In this document: positions 23,357-35,365 of the stretch, one piece after another
How the letters are laid out: each line of letters opens with the position of its first letter
Numbering within the stretch: the first letter of the stretch is position 1
NCBI GenBank assembly: GCA_004352715.1
Contig: SCFE01000077.1
Span: forward strand, 579,543 to 643,542
Reading direction: 5' to 3'
Origin: Hofstenia miamia
Taxonomy: Eukaryota; Xenacoelomorpha; Acoela
Length of the DNA: 64,000 nucleotides
Notes under the pieces: model-generated
The model's database searches: none
Told to the model about the DNA's origin: nothing
Seen by the model: the letters and a program-made list of their open reading frames with translations, nothing else
Program-made: the position numbers and the translations under genes

Positions 23357-25303
23357 CAGGGGCGAGTCCACAGGCGGGCTATAGCCCACCCAAATTTCTA
23401 CTGTAGGCCACCCAATAGAAAGTAGTCATGGCGCCATGACGCAGAGACGTGTACAACACACTTGTCAATACTAAAAAGTACATTAGTTGATATGATTTCA
23501 CACTCATGGGCTACAGTTTAGATTGACTGAAACGCGAAATTTTCCTTTTTACGGATGATTTTTTGAATAATTTACCACTTCCCAAAACATGTCATAGAAC
23601 CTACGTTGACGTTTTTATAATAAATGTTTCAAGTAGTAAATAAAGCAGGTATACTTACGTTTGTATTGTAATTGTATACAGTACATTCACTATGTTGTAT
23701 TGCATCTGGGCTCAGTACTGGGGATAGTCCGAATTTTGAATAATTTAATATAAACGATAGCAACTAGTGTTGCCCCCAATAAGATAAGGCCAAGTGGTAA
23801 TCATCTTGTATATACGTTATTGATGTGCGGGCATTCATACTATCGGCGATAACCCAGTTTTGTCCGCCTGCAAACCCGGATACTATGTTTAGCCTTAGTA
23901 CTGTGTGGGTTAGGAATTTCCTATACCTGTATCCGTATACCTAGAAACTTTATTCGTACCCGCAGCAATACATGTGGGTACTTTGTACACTAACCCAGGG
24001 TTTCTTAACAGTTTTCCGTTGTGGACCCCCAAAACCGAATTTTTTTTCGCCATGGACCCCCGGCGTTGTTTTGGGTAATATTTCTAACATTCATGAATTT
24101 AATTTCTAAAAATAAAAAACATTGGTTTAAAAACGTTACGCATTTTTTGAACACAACAAAATTTATTTGAATTGAAAAAGCTTCTTATAGACATAAGTAT
24201 TAATGAGAACATTGTGGCTGTTTATTATTTACAAGAGCAGATAATTTAGGAAAGGATGCCAGGTACTCCCTATACGATAAATTTGGCCACCGCACACCTG
24301 AAGCCTCGTACCTCCCCCTTGGTGGGCGGTACGGACCCCGTTGGGAAACCCTGCACTAACCAATGTGCAATATAATTGATTCTTATATTTTAAATTAAAA
24401 AGCAAATTTTGAGATTACTGCGTAAAGATGATGAGAATTGAACGATGATATTCAGCGGAGAGAAATTTTTCTTATGCTGATATAATAATAACTTTAAAAA
24501 CTTGATATACTCCATGGACATCTTAAGACTGAATTTCTGCAAGCAATGCAGATCTTAAAATTCAGATTGTGTAAATTTTTTGTGACATATATCATATTAT
24601 AATTCATAGGTCCTGGGCTTGGTTTGGGCCTAACCTTTTTTATGACTTCGCTGGGTCTCAGAGTTGAAAGTGTTCCCTTTTTCCGGGTTGAACTAAATCA
24701 TTTTCTATTTGGCCGGTTTTTGCCTACTGTTCTGCTCAGATGACTTTTAAACTAAATAATTTAGCTATGGTTTCAAAATGTTTCACATCAACATCTGTTC
24801 ACACTAGGTGTGCATTCAATAATGAAAGACGATGTAATAATGTAATAAACCAACATTATAAATAATTAGACAGTTTATACACCCCTGCTAGAGTGCACAA
24901 ACCATTAAATGAGAAATCTAGATCTCACAAACTTAAATTGTTTTTGTCGAAGGTGTTCATTAATGAGATTAGCCAAATATATCAGGGAATGATTTGGCTT
25001 TGATAATTGATATTTAATTAATGTGTCGAAAGACTTGGCATTTTTTATTATAAATTATTTATTAAACATTTTTGATTATGTGTACGTTGTATTGGAATAA
25101 AAAAGAATGATAAATTTCATAAATTTTTGAAATAATCTTAGGAAACCGACAGGACTGCAATGTTTGAGGATCGAAAAGTGCTGAACCACACTGGACCTGA
25201 CATTTCCAGCTCTGCTGAGTTTAGGTCATTTCACTTGGAACTGAGATTTCGGTTCATTTACAACAATAGCCCACCCAATTCATAGATCCTAGTCTCGCCT
25301 CTG
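23357..25303. mobile_element. Non-autonomous hAT element with perfect 8-bp target duplication
   Basis: The left end reads CAGGGGCGAGTCCAC and the right end, on the other strand, CAGAGGCGAGACTAGG. Both are followed inward by a 'GGGTGGGCTA' block (left copy: gggctatagcccaccc). Flanks 23349-23356 and 25304-25311 are both GCTCTTAA. No transposase is recognisable in the 1947 bp, so it must have been moved by an enzyme encoded elsewhere. It contains the repeat shared with 14575-14705 and the nested MITE at 23996-24353. It lies upstream of the desaturase start. Confidence 0.9.
23996..24353. mobile_element. Small hAT MITE nested in a larger hAT element
   Basis: Termini are CAGGGTTTCTTAAC and, on the other strand, CAGGGTTTCCCAAC. 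Flanks 23988-23995 and 24354-24361 are both CACTAACC, a perfect 8-bp duplication. It is 358 bp and non-coding, with unusually C-rich stretches near both ends ('gtggacccccaaaacc', 'cggtacggaccccg'). The related repeat at 14575-14705 shows the unoccupied target. Confidence 0.93.
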
Positions 25304-25311
25304 GCTCTTAA

Positions 25312-26819
25312 CCAAAAATGGACAACCAGTAATTAATCAAAAAATTCAGGCGACTTAATCTTAAATGCGAATGAAAATCGGTTTTTTCAAATATATCCAG
25401 GAATCAAAGGATTTCTGCTAACAATTGTTCCGAATATAGTTATAGAAGTATTTATTAACATAGCATCACAAATAGTAGAATTTCAAATACAGTTTCCAAT
25501 TGCGCTTGGCATTAAAAGTTATTTCAATAATTTTGAAATCAAGCTTTTGTTGTTTATTTTTAGTTGACGTCAAAGTGGTTTAATTTCATATACATGGCAC
25601 TGTTAAAATTTGAATAAGATTAATATGAGAAATAGAAAAAGATGTCATAATTAGCAATTCCATGTTAAATGAATAAAACCCTTGCAAAAATCACAGATGT
25701 TGCAAAGGAAATAGGAAATTTAATTGTAACAATCATCTTATGTCTACTATTTTGTTTCATATATTTACGATTTCAATTAGTTGCTAAACACTAGCACTAA
25801 CTAGTATTTTTATGTCTTGCATAACAAAGATTGAGAAAATTTTAAAAAATGTAAATCAGGTATTACCTTTATTATACATTGTGCCTATGTGAAAAAAACA
25901 AGTATTAAAGTGCGCTACTACTTGAAAGAATTTATTAGTCTATTCTATTATCAGGATTAACATATTAGAAATTCAATGCGAGAAATATACTCATTCGCGT
26001 CATTGTCAAAACTATCTATAAACGTTACTGATTTTATTTAAATGAATGACCGACTTTAATTTATTATATAGTTGTTATATTTGCTTCTGTCATCGTAAAC
26101 CAGAAATAAGTTAAATGCTGAATCTCTCTATGTTCATTATATCACACTAAAATGAACTACACAAACTAGCCTGTAATGCAACACAATTTTATCAATTAAT
26201 TAACCATAAACGCAACTTATAGTCAGTTTTTGTATTTTTAAACTACATCCCCATTCTAATGCACGCCAAAGTTTTGTCCTAAAATTTGAAAACTTGTTAC
26301 CCATTAATGTTTTTCTTATCCCAACGGTCACCTCAGTAACTTACAAATGTTGCTGTTATACTTGGAAAACGATAGATTTATTCGGCCGTAATAGCAATAG
26401 TCGTAATCTATATAATAAAATCTATAAAAATTACATTGAAAATAAAATACATCGAATGTGAAACTACAGATAAATCATATCAAATATTAAAATACTTAGA
26501 ACGGATAATGAGCTGAAAATGAGTTTACCTTAAATGAATATGCATCATAAACGTGCAATGCATTCTAATTTAAAAAAAAGTTAAAGATTCAAAATAAAGT
26601 GTATAGAACCAAGTGTTTATTAAAGGATTTATATTAAAATATAAATATTGGGTTGGAAACTAAATTATTGCCGTTTTTTTAAATATATTGTATTTTAAAA
26701 ATATATTTGTTATAATTTATTTATTCAACTTGAAATCAGTCATATCTACTGATGGATATTGACTGCTACCAGTAGATTATGCACAGTTAATCTATGGAAG
26801 GTTGATATCTAAAAGATTT
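25312..26819. other. No recognisable feature
   Basis: AT-rich DNA with no supported gene or repeat. Confidence 0.5.
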
Positions 26820-27415
26820 TTTTCTAGATCATCAAAATGGAATATCATAAACATGACCAAAGAAGCTATTGTAGCATTGGCAGGTACTGTTTTCTAGTAT
26901 TGGCAAAATCACACTCTTTTCATGTTTTCTAGTGACTGGTTGTTTGTATGCTTGTACATATTGTTAATACACATTGTATATAAGACACACCAAAGCATCT
27001 GTAAATAAAGAAAAATGTTCAGTTCAATCATGTTCTCTTGATATTTAGTTAGACTCACTGTTGCTCTAGTCAATGTTCACCTAAGCAATCTTCTGCTTTG
27101 ACATTAAGTCCTCTGGGATAGTTTTCTCTAGATTAAACCCAGTGATTCTACACTATTCACACATATGGCTGGAAGGTGCTACAACATCTGCAATACTCAC
27201 TTGATTTTGCACCAACAGATTTCCACCTTTACTTTCAAATGCTATGCATTTGGTCTTGTTTAGCAATGATGCAGAATTGAGAACTTGGTTGGATGAATTT
27301 TTCAAGTCAGAATGAAATGATTTCTACTGAAAAGTTATTCAGAAGCTTGTTGAACTTTGGGAAAAATTTGTAAACACAAATGGAAAATATGTCATTGATT
27401 AAATAGTTGTTGGTT
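26820..27415 (+). pseudogene. Mariner transposase C-terminal fragment, split by a solo LTR
   Basis: With the LTR at 26870-27152 and one copy of its CTAT duplication removed, the plus strand reads NMTKEAIHTYGWKVLQHLQY then SLDFAPTDFHLYFQ. This is the mariner 'YSPDLAPsDyHLF' region with the third catalytic Asp retained in the motif. The distal part (about 27250-27415), with frameshifts, gives 'ELWEKFVNTNGKYVID' and a stop, the usual mariner C-terminus. The N-terminal DNA-binding half is missing. It is a different copy from the one at 44726-45838. Confidence 0.75.
26870..27152 (+). mobile_element. Solo LTR, 283 bp (family 2), 4-bp target duplication CTAT
   Basis: Starts TGTAGCATTGG and ends CAGTGATTCTACA, i.e. 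TG...CA. Flanks 26866-26869 and 27153-27156 are both CTAT. A TATA-like 'tatataagac' near 26985 and a poly-A-signal-like 'aataaag' near 27006 fit an LTR promoter/R region. Another copy is at 37943-38130 on the minus strand. No internal region of this family was recognised. Confidence 0.85.
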
Positions 27416-27513
27416 CTTATTTTCCTTTTAAAAATGTAACATAAAAAAACAGCAAGAACATAGTTGCCAACCTAATTCATCAGCCTCATTAAATTTGCAA
27501 AATAATAAATCAT

Positions 27514-28670
27514 TGTAGCATAATCCAACAATTAATGCTGCAAAACAAAAGAGATTAGTCAAACAAGATTAACATCGAATTCAATGATGATTAGAAATAG
27601 TATTAATTGTGAATTAAAATCAATTTATGTTTAGCATCATTAATTTTGTACAATGCAACTTAGAAACAATATTTACCAAATAGTACTTGTCAAACCAATT
27701 CAGCAAAACAAAGGGGCAATAACACTTCTATTATTTTTCAGCCATCTTGGCAGATGATTTGAAATTCAAATTCAACAGGTATTTTGGATTAGAAACTATA
27801 AATAACATGAAATCAATTAAAGAAACTGGTGAAGTAAATTCTTCAAAAATCTTATCTTTAGATTTAATTTGGTTTGCTTATTATTAAACAATGTCAAGCT
27901 AAATGGTTGATGCATTAGTAGTGGCAAGGGCACACATTGGGAGTGATTCAAGGGTCCTTGATCCAAGCCATGAAAGGGCATATATGTTAGGGATATGATT
28001 AGGAGTTATTCTCTGTTTAGTTGACTACCAATTCTTTCATTAACATGTATGCAATAATAAACTGTCAAAGAAATGGTTGGATAACCAATTGTAGGTTATT
28101 ATATTTTATATTAACTAGACAACATAGGTGACCTATAAATAGACTGATAATGAGACTGAGCCCCTAGTATTAACTAAATGTAGGTTAGGAAGCTGCAAGT
28201 AATTATCTATTTAATTATCAAAATTAATTACAGCCAGTAATTTTCAGTAATGGCTAAATAAATATTTATTAAGCAGCTAGTGACACAGCCTGGTTGCAAG
28301 TACAAATTACACATTAAAAATCAAGTTTAAGTCAGTTACATCCAGCCTTGAGGGTTGCACTGAGTTAGGATAGGAACATATAAGCTACTTCATTGAGCTG
28401 AGATTTGGAAACAATCCATTGACTAAGTGTTGGAAGATTCAGAGATCAGAGTTGGATGGAGGCCTTATGGAAGATCAGTCATCAGGGAAACTGCAGCAAA
28501 CAATTCACACCTAAATATTATTCAATTACAGTTCATTTTAATAAAAGTTAACTACAATTGTTAATAAAGTAAAGCAGTTGATATAAGTACATCCCTACCC
28601 ACAATTAACAAAGAATTATATTCAAAAGGAATTAATCAATTTACATTAGAGCTTGGTAGTGGATGCTACA
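27514..28670 (+). mobile_element. ~1.15 kb LTR (family 1), copy a
   Basis: Starts TGTAGCATAATCCAA and ends GGTAGTGGATGCTACA. It aligns over its whole length with copies at 35366-36520 (minus) and 42870-44011 (plus). Shared blocks include 'gcca(tc)ttggcagatga', 'atgtcaagct', 'ggttaggaagctgc' and 'gagttaggatagg'. Its flanks (TCAT / ATAT) are not a clear target duplication. It directly abuts the 3' end of the minus-strand Ty3 element, but in the opposite orientation to that element's 5' LTR. Confidence 0.8.
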
Positions 28671-29788
28671 ATATTCTCCATCTGCATGCAAGCATCTTGC
28701 AGATGTCTGGGGATATCTTCTATTGTTGATCTCATTATGATTACAACTCAGACTTTTTGTACTTTTGCCATCCTTAATGTTTGGTCTATCTGTTTTTTGA
28801 GATTTTTATTGTACTCTTTCTCTTTTTACATGTATATAATTGTTAGATTATCTTTTTCCATGTTTATCTCCAGGATTTCTACTATCTGATCTTTGTATGC
28901 CATCATGCTCTACATTGTCTCAAGGGTGAATTTTTCATTGAATGTTATGTGCACTGTGCTTTGCATATACAGCCTTTCTAATCTCATGTTTCATTCATGT
29001 CTCTCAGATAACTGAATATTACATTTACTTTTGGTCTATTATTTGTGTCTAGCACTAATGGTAGATTTCTCCCTTCTGTCTTCCCCACTTTTCATATGTA
29101 CGCTTTTGTTTCCATCAATAGTTTTTTTAAATGAGTTATATCTCATTTTGGTAGTTCCAATAAAGTAGGGATGCAATGTTTCTCCATTGATTTTAGGCAT
29201 CCATTTCTCTCTCTCTTTAGATTGCACTGTTTGGTCTGAGATAGTTTCTGAGGAGGCATGTAGCTGTGTCATCCTTAAGGGTATTCTGCTGGTGCTCAGT
29301 TCACATTCCATTGGCTGTGAATCTGTACTGATGGTCTCTACTGCTTCACCCTTGAATTTGTTTACAGTTGATTCTGTCAGTACTTGACCAGTTGTGGTTT
29401 CCACAGTAATACCATAAGCCTTGAATCACTTCTGTATTGCTATAGTTCTTCCACCACCTAAACCTTCCTCTGGAACTCTGAATGTCTCACTACCCTTGAA
29501 TTTATGATGTGGACTTCTGGGAGGAAAGTTGTGTTGCTGTGCACCAGTTCTCTGTGTGCCCTTGAATTGGCCTTACAGATCTCTTGGGAGAGAGGCTATT
29601 TGTCCATTTGTCTCCCTGCCCTTGAATCAGCCTTGGTGACTACTAGGACACCTTCTTATTCTGTATTGTCTATTCATTAGTTCTCTGTTCTTGTCCCTTC
29701 TGCCTGTGAATCAACATCTGGTTTGAGAACTCCTTCTCACTCTCCTTCTCCTTTTGGTTGACAAGAGTTCCCCTGTTGGTTGGTTGCA
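28671..29788 (-). other. Region downstream of integrase in the minus-strand Ty3 element
   Basis: About 1.1 kb between integrase and LTR copy a. It includes a minus frame at 29039-29404 (121 codons, polar, Ser/Thr/Lys-rich) and scattered degenerate frames upstream of it. No domain is recognised. It may be a third element ORF, an integrase tail or junk. Confidence 0.35.
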
Positions 29789-30850
29789 TCACACTCTCTT
29801 CCTCATCAGCTGGTGCATAGTTTTTTCTAATTTCCTAAATTCAGTTAGTAAATTTAAGCCCCATATTTCAGTGTCATATATATGTTTATTTCTTGCTGTC
29901 TGAAGGGGCAGTACTCTTTCTCCTATGCTTTCATCTTTGATGTCTGCTGTGAACTCTTCCTTGAATTCTTCCTCAGGTAGGCTATCTAAATCATACATGT
30001 TGTATATTATTTTGTTGCCATTAATTCAACTTATTTTGAACTTGGTGTTCTCATCTATCTTCATCTCTTCTATGTCTGCCATTGCTCTCTAGAGGTTTTG
30101 AAAATGTAATAATCTTTTACTGTAGTTGGAATATTGCATTGATAGGGGCGTGGCTGCCTCTCTTCCAAACATTGCTTTGAACAGGGTCATTTCTGTTGTT
30201 GAGTGTACCAAAGTATTATACAAATATTCTACCATCTCAATCACCTCTCTCCATCTATTTCTGCCTATCCTTGATGTTGCCATTCTTATAAGTTTTCATT
30301 AGTGTTCAGTTCAGCCTCTCCACAGCAAAATTGGCCTGTGGGTGGTAGGCTGTTGTTCTTTTGCTCACTATTTCTAGAAGCTTTGCCATTTCTTGGAATA
30401 GTCCACTCTCAAACTGGGGCCCTTTGTCAGTTATTATTGTCTCCATCAGGCCTAATCATAGAATTAATTCTTTTAGTACTATCTCTGCTGTTTTTTCATT
30501 GGGATTATCTGTGCATATTTGGTAAAATTGTCTACCATTACCAGCAGATGTTGGTAACCCTCTTCATCTTTAGACAGCATCTCCAGGTCAATGTGGATTA
30601 TTTTATTTGGTTGTGTTGTGATGATTTTGTCCAATGGTTCCCTCTGCATTGGGAAGTACTGTTTATTGTTTAATAAGCAAGCAGTATATTTGTTGATTAT
30701 ATCCTCTGTCTCACTGCCATTGTTATGAATCTTGCATTAAAGGTTTTCTCTGTCTATATTATTCCCAGGTGGCCTTTTTCATGTAGTTTCCTTATCAATT
30801 CTCTCTTGAAATAATCAGGGATTGTGACCCTGTTATTCTGAGCCTCTATG
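29789..30850 (-). pseudogene. Ty3-type integrase, broken
   Basis: Integrates element DNA into the genome. Read on minus, the N-terminal zinc-binding region is HEKGHLG with a partly lost Cys pair (CLLNNK). The catalytic core follows, with the first Asp in KIIHIDLE, the second in IITDKGPQFESG and the Glu in TTAYHPQANFAVERLN. Then comes WREVIEMVEYLYNTLVHSTT and MFGREAATPL (30089-30283), typical of the family. A further frame, 29789-29998, is acidic. Several stops and frame changes occur. Confidence 0.88.
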
Positions 30851-31303
30851 TATAGTAGTCTGTTTTTGCTGATTCTCCATTTACATCACTCATAATAGCT
30901 TGCTGTTAGCTTCAACAGTATCATTTGGGGTTCTTCTATCTTCTTGAGGATCTTATTAAGGATCATGTCATTTCTCTGCTTTTATACTATCCATTGTTCA
31001 GATATTTCTTTTCTCATCAATATTGGTAATACTGCTTTCCCCTTCTTGTCCACATTTATCTCAGGCAATCCCTTGTACTCTGTGTATGGTAAGAACTGAA
31101 ACTGCTTTTTCTCCCCATCTATTTTTACAGCATCTCTTTAGTATTCCAGTAATGACGTCCAAAAATCTGATTATTGTGTAATGTCTCTTTCCAGTATTCA
31201 ATTGAGAATCTTAACTCATTTAAATATTCAATCTATTGTGGTACTATTCCTGACTTGTCTCCTGAAAACTTTTTCAACCAGGCTAGTCCACTATTATCTG
31301 TGC

Positions 31304-32976
31304 CTACTCTAAATTCTCTGCAATCAGAAAATGCCTGAATTTTTTGATACTTTCAATAAGTGCCAACATTTCCAGCTTGGTAGATCTGTAGTTTTCCTCA
31401 CTTGGCTTTACTTTCTTGCTAAAGAACTGTATTGGAACCACCTTTCCATTTTTCACTTGTCCCAGTGTTGCTCTGGTTGCTGCCTTACTTGCATCACAGT
31501 CTAGGATAAATTGCTCATTGTAGTCTGGTGTATTCAGCAATGGCAATTTAGCTAGTTCTTCTTTGATATTATCTAGCTCTTCCTGTTCTTGCCATGTCCA
31601 TATGAATGGCACTGACTTCCTCATCAATGTATTCATTTTTGGTGTCTTTCCAGCAATGTTCAAGATAAAAGTGCCATAGAAGTTGAAGAATCACATTATT
31701 CTCTGTATGTCCTTCTTATTATTTGGCTTTTCTATTTTTCTGATCATCTCTCTCATATTGTCTTTCATGCATATTCTGCCCTTCTCAATTGTTCTTCCTA
31801 AGAATACTATTTTCTCTTTCAGTATGTTGCACTTGATTCCTTTAATGTGGAGTCCTGCTTTCTCCAATATCCTCAAAGTCCTCTCCAATTTTGTAAGTGC
31901 TCTTGTATCATGTCATTTGTCACTATTATATCATCTATGTATTTGTCAACTCTGTCTTCCATTCTGTGTGTCTTGTTCTTCAGCACTTTTGTGATGTATC
32001 TTTGAAAGGTTGCCAGCATGTTGCATAGTCTGAACACCATGTATATCCATTTATACAATCTGTATGGTGTTATAAATGCTGTTTTTTCAATATCATCGTC
32101 TTTCAACTTCACCTGCCAGTATGCCTTGTATAAATCTATTGTTGTAAAGAACTTGTGCTTACTTGCATCATATAGCATGTCCTCTATTTGTGGAAGAGGG
32201 TGTGAGTCTTTCTTTGTTACCTCATTCAGCTTGTAGAAGTCTATGCATAAGTGATACTTATCTCCTTGCTTCACAAATACTGTTGGTGCTGCATATGGGC
32301 TTTCACTTGGGCAAATGATCTTATTGTCAATTAATTCATCTAGTATGCAGATGTATTCATCTTTCATTTGCTCTGGCACTCTTCTGACTGTCAGCTTTAT
32401 AGGTTTGTCCATTGTTGTGACTATTTCATGCTTTTCACCTATTGCTTGTCCCACACTTATTTCTCTGTAATTGAATATTTGTTTATGTCTTTCCAACATC
32501 TCTCTTAATTGTTGAATTTCCCTCTCCTCCAAGTGTGAGTAATCATTGTTTCTTATTTCCAGGATTCTGTATGCATCTTCATTTGCTTTCATCCCTATGT
32601 CCTTGAGGAGGCTTTTGGGAGTACCTGTGACTTTGATGGTATTGGTCCACATTCCCTTCAGTTGGCCATGTGGAGTACTTTCTGTTTTCATTTGCAAGTC
32701 CTTGAGTTGAACATGCAAATTACTTGCCCCATCATTGTCCTCTATCACTCTCCAAATGAGTCTGATGTTAGATTTGATACATTTTCCAAATATCCTTACA
32801 TAAGATTTCTTTAAGTTGAAGTTTTGATTCATCATGTTAAGGATTGGTATTTTTCCCTTTCTATTCTTTACTGTGCAAACACTGGACAGCATTGATACTC
32901 TCTTCATGTTAATTCCATTGTTGTTATATAGCATTATGTCAGCTGTTATTGGGTCTTCTGTGTCTATTCTATGCAT
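31304..32976 (-). pseudogene. Ty3-type reverse transcriptase and RNase H, broken
   Basis: Copies element RNA to DNA and degrades the template. The frame at 32976-31873 carries DELIDNKIICPSESPYAAPT, DFYKLNEVT, TIDLYKAYWQV (first catalytic Asp) and the YIDDII catalytic pair. The connection region continues in 31888-31691. RNase H-like sequence is at 31663-31304, with FILDCDASKAATRATLGQV and the 'FFSKKVKPSEENYRSTKLEM' strand. Two frameshifts and stops split it. It is 3' of protease and 5' of integrase as expected. Confidence 0.92.
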
Positions 32977-32982
32977 CTTCCA

Positions 32983-33474
32983 TTAGTGTGGTTGCAGATG
33001 AATGTCCTTCTGCAATTCAGACATGATTGCTTTGTGTCTTCCTTTGTCCTCTTTGATTTTGATTTCTTCTTCCTTCAATTTTATTGTCCTATTTCTGTAA
33101 TTTATGACACATCTGTTTTTTGTTAGGAAGTTGTTGCCCAATATAACCTCATACAGTAGCAGATTGTTATGGGTGTCCACCACTACCAGGAATTGTTTGA
33201 ATGTTGTGTTTGCTATAATCATTTGCACTACATTTATCATTCCTTTTGTGTCAATAGATTCTCCTGATGCATTGATCAATTGTTTATTACAACTGTTCAT
33301 GTGTTCCTGTTTGAAACCTAATTTCATTGTGCATTCATCTGTAAATATCAAAGTTGCTGCTCCAGTATTGATTGTTGCTTTTGTCATAACACCATTGATC
33401 ATTATCATTATCATATTTATGTTATCAAAATTCGTCAAGATCATTATAGGTGTGCAGTTTTTATGAGTCAGCAC
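32983..33474 (-). pseudogene. Retroviral-type aspartic protease, catalytic Asp lost
   Basis: The family cleaves the Gag-Pol polyprotein; active sites are normally DTGA or DSGA. Here the frame reads TINTGAATLIFTDE, so the catalytic Asp is Asn. The flap-like region and 'LLYEVILGNNFLTKNRCVIN' (the usual 'iLG.dfL......id' end) are intact, and the frame is open for 163 codons. It lies between gag and RT. Confidence 0.85.
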
Positions 33475-33486
33475 TCTAGCTAGTTT

Positions 33487-35092
33487 TCCAAATCTTCATT
33501 GCTCTGTGATGCTTTGTTTATTTCATTCTCCAAATCAATCAGATCCTCATCCTCATAGTAAGCCTGTTTGTCTCTGCTTATGTTTATCTGTTTGGTGCAA
33601 TCAGGTTTCTTGTGACCCTTTTGTTCACAACTGTAGCATTTAACATCTTTTTCTCTCACCTTCCTAGTCTTCCCATCCTTTCCTTTGATTTTTATGATTT
33701 TTTAAATTACTTCTCCATGTTGGTGTCTCCCTATGCCAGGCAGCTTTTTCATAGATCTGTACATTATTTTCAATTGTTGCTTGGATATCAACTGATTTTC
33801 AGATCATCTTCTTTAATTTATCATCCACATTGCATTTAATCTCAAATTGTGTCCTGATGTTCTCTGGCATCCCTTTGCAGATGTATGAAAACAGATTGTC
33901 ATTTGAGTATCTGTTCTCTCTTCAGCTTAGCATCACTAATCACTTGACCTGTTGAATGTAGATCTGTATGTTGTTGCTCTTTTTCATCTTAGTAGCATTT
34001 AGAATAATTTGGTACTGATTCTTAAAACTCTCAATTTCATAGTAGTCTATGAAATCACCTATCAATAGTTTGTAGTTTCTTTTGTATCTGTGTCCAGTAG
34101 CAAATAATAATGGTAAGCTGTTCCTGTAAGATATAGGGGGAGTCTTGCTGCTGCTACTTGCTGGCTTACTTTTCTTTCTGCCATGGCGATCTGGAACATC
34201 TGCAACCATTCAACAAATGTTGAGTTGTACCATCTACCCCCATTGAATTTCAGTAACATTGCCTTGCAGGGTATGGTGTCACTGGTTATGTTTTGCTTAG
34301 TATTGAGCTTTCATATCTCTGTTTGTTGTGTTTTTTATTTGTATCCTCATTTTGTAATTGGGTGGTTACTGCTCTTGTAATTTCATTTATGAGTTTCTGC
34401 TTGTCTCCATTGTTCCTTCATCAAGTTCTTCATATCTTGTTCTTCTGTTCACTGTCATGGGTGGTGCTTGCAACTCATTCTCTTTCAATTTTCAAAATTC
34501 TATTTTGTGGGTCTGTATGTTTTGTTGATTTTCATCTTTGCTCAGTTGTATTAGTCTTAGTTTATCTCTTAGTTGTTTGAGCTCTTCTGATTGTATGTCA
34601 TTGTCTTGTATCAGCTGTCTGTTCTCTCTTTCCAATTACTGATTTCTTTCTTGCCATAGTTGATTTTGTTCCACAGATATCTTATTGGACTCTGATAATT
34701 GTTGAGTGAGTATCTTAAGTTCATTTTGTAATAGTTTGCTGTGCCTTTCTAGTTTCATTTCCATGTCTGCCTTAATTTCATTTAGAATGCTCTCACTCTG
34801 CTGCTCCATTTGTTTGTTTGAATTTGTCAGTCAATTGCTCTATTTCACTTCTTAAGAGTGTTTCCATTTCCTGGCTTCTTTTCAACATTTTGACTATTTC
34901 TTGGGGGCTTGTCTCAAGGGGTGAGTGTAGTGACTGTAACTCCATACTAGGAGATGAATCTGTGTCTCTGGAATATGATGATGAGCATGTAGCTGTGGGA
35001 GTTACTATCCTGGGTACTGTCTCCTTGGCACTGCCTTTTTTTCCTTTAGTCATTTTATCATCTGGTTTGTTGTGGTGCCACTTCTTGGTCAT
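33487..35092 (-). pseudogene. Ty3-type gag with CCHC zinc knuckle, broken
   Basis: Capsid and RNA-binding protein of the element. Pieces on minus: an N-terminal polar region (35092-34793) ending in a coiled-coil-like stretch (QEIVKMLKRSQEMETLLRSE) that continues to about 34500. The capsid-like part is at 34259-33940 (FVEWLQMFQIAMAERKV, LPLYLTGTAYHYYL). A zinc knuckle CYSCEQKGHKKPDC at about 33637-33596 is followed by an acidic tail. Pieces are in different frames. Confidence 0.85.
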
Positions 35093-35350
35093 GATTCTAG
35101 GCTCTTGTTAGAGTGCATTATGTTGGGTGTGGGTAAGTCTCTCTGTTGACTATCAACTTCTGGTGTTAGTATCATAGTGCTTGTAGTTCCACTTTTACTT
35201 GTAGGTAATGTCAGAGTGTCTGTGTTGTTCCACTGAATGTTTCCTTGGCACCTTCAAATGTATAAGAAATTCTTTGTATTTTGTGAAGAAGCAACTGTCT
35301 TGCCTCCAGTAGGTAAAAGAAATTCTTTCCAATTTGCCTGTGCTTTTTGG

Positions 35351-35365
35351 CTGTCACAGTCACCA
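35351..35365 (-). promoter_or_regulatory. Primer-binding site of the Ty3-type element
   Basis: Directly after the LTR end (...GATGTTACA) the minus strand reads TGGTGACTGTGACAG. TGG complements a tRNA 3' CCA end, and the position fits a PBS. The priming tRNA was not identified. Confidence 0.6.

Larger units (their letters stand above)
28671..35365 (-). mobile_element. Ty3-type LTR retrotransposon, internal region, decayed
   Basis: Gene order on minus is gag, protease, reverse transcriptase, RNase H, integrase, the Ty3 order. It is preceded (higher coordinates) by a 5' LTR at 35366-36520, with a primer-binding site TGGTGACTGTGACAG directly after the LTR. No 3' LTR in the matching orientation exists; LTR copy a, reversed, stands there. 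Stops and frameshifts interrupt every gene, so the element is dead. Confidence 0.88.

Noticed and set aside
30302-35111. Plus-strand frames across the minus-strand Ty3-type element (e.g. 30302-30673, 31683-31994, 34293-34580)
   Set aside because: They are shadows of gag-pol on the other strand, with low-complexity Leu/Ser/Phe composition.
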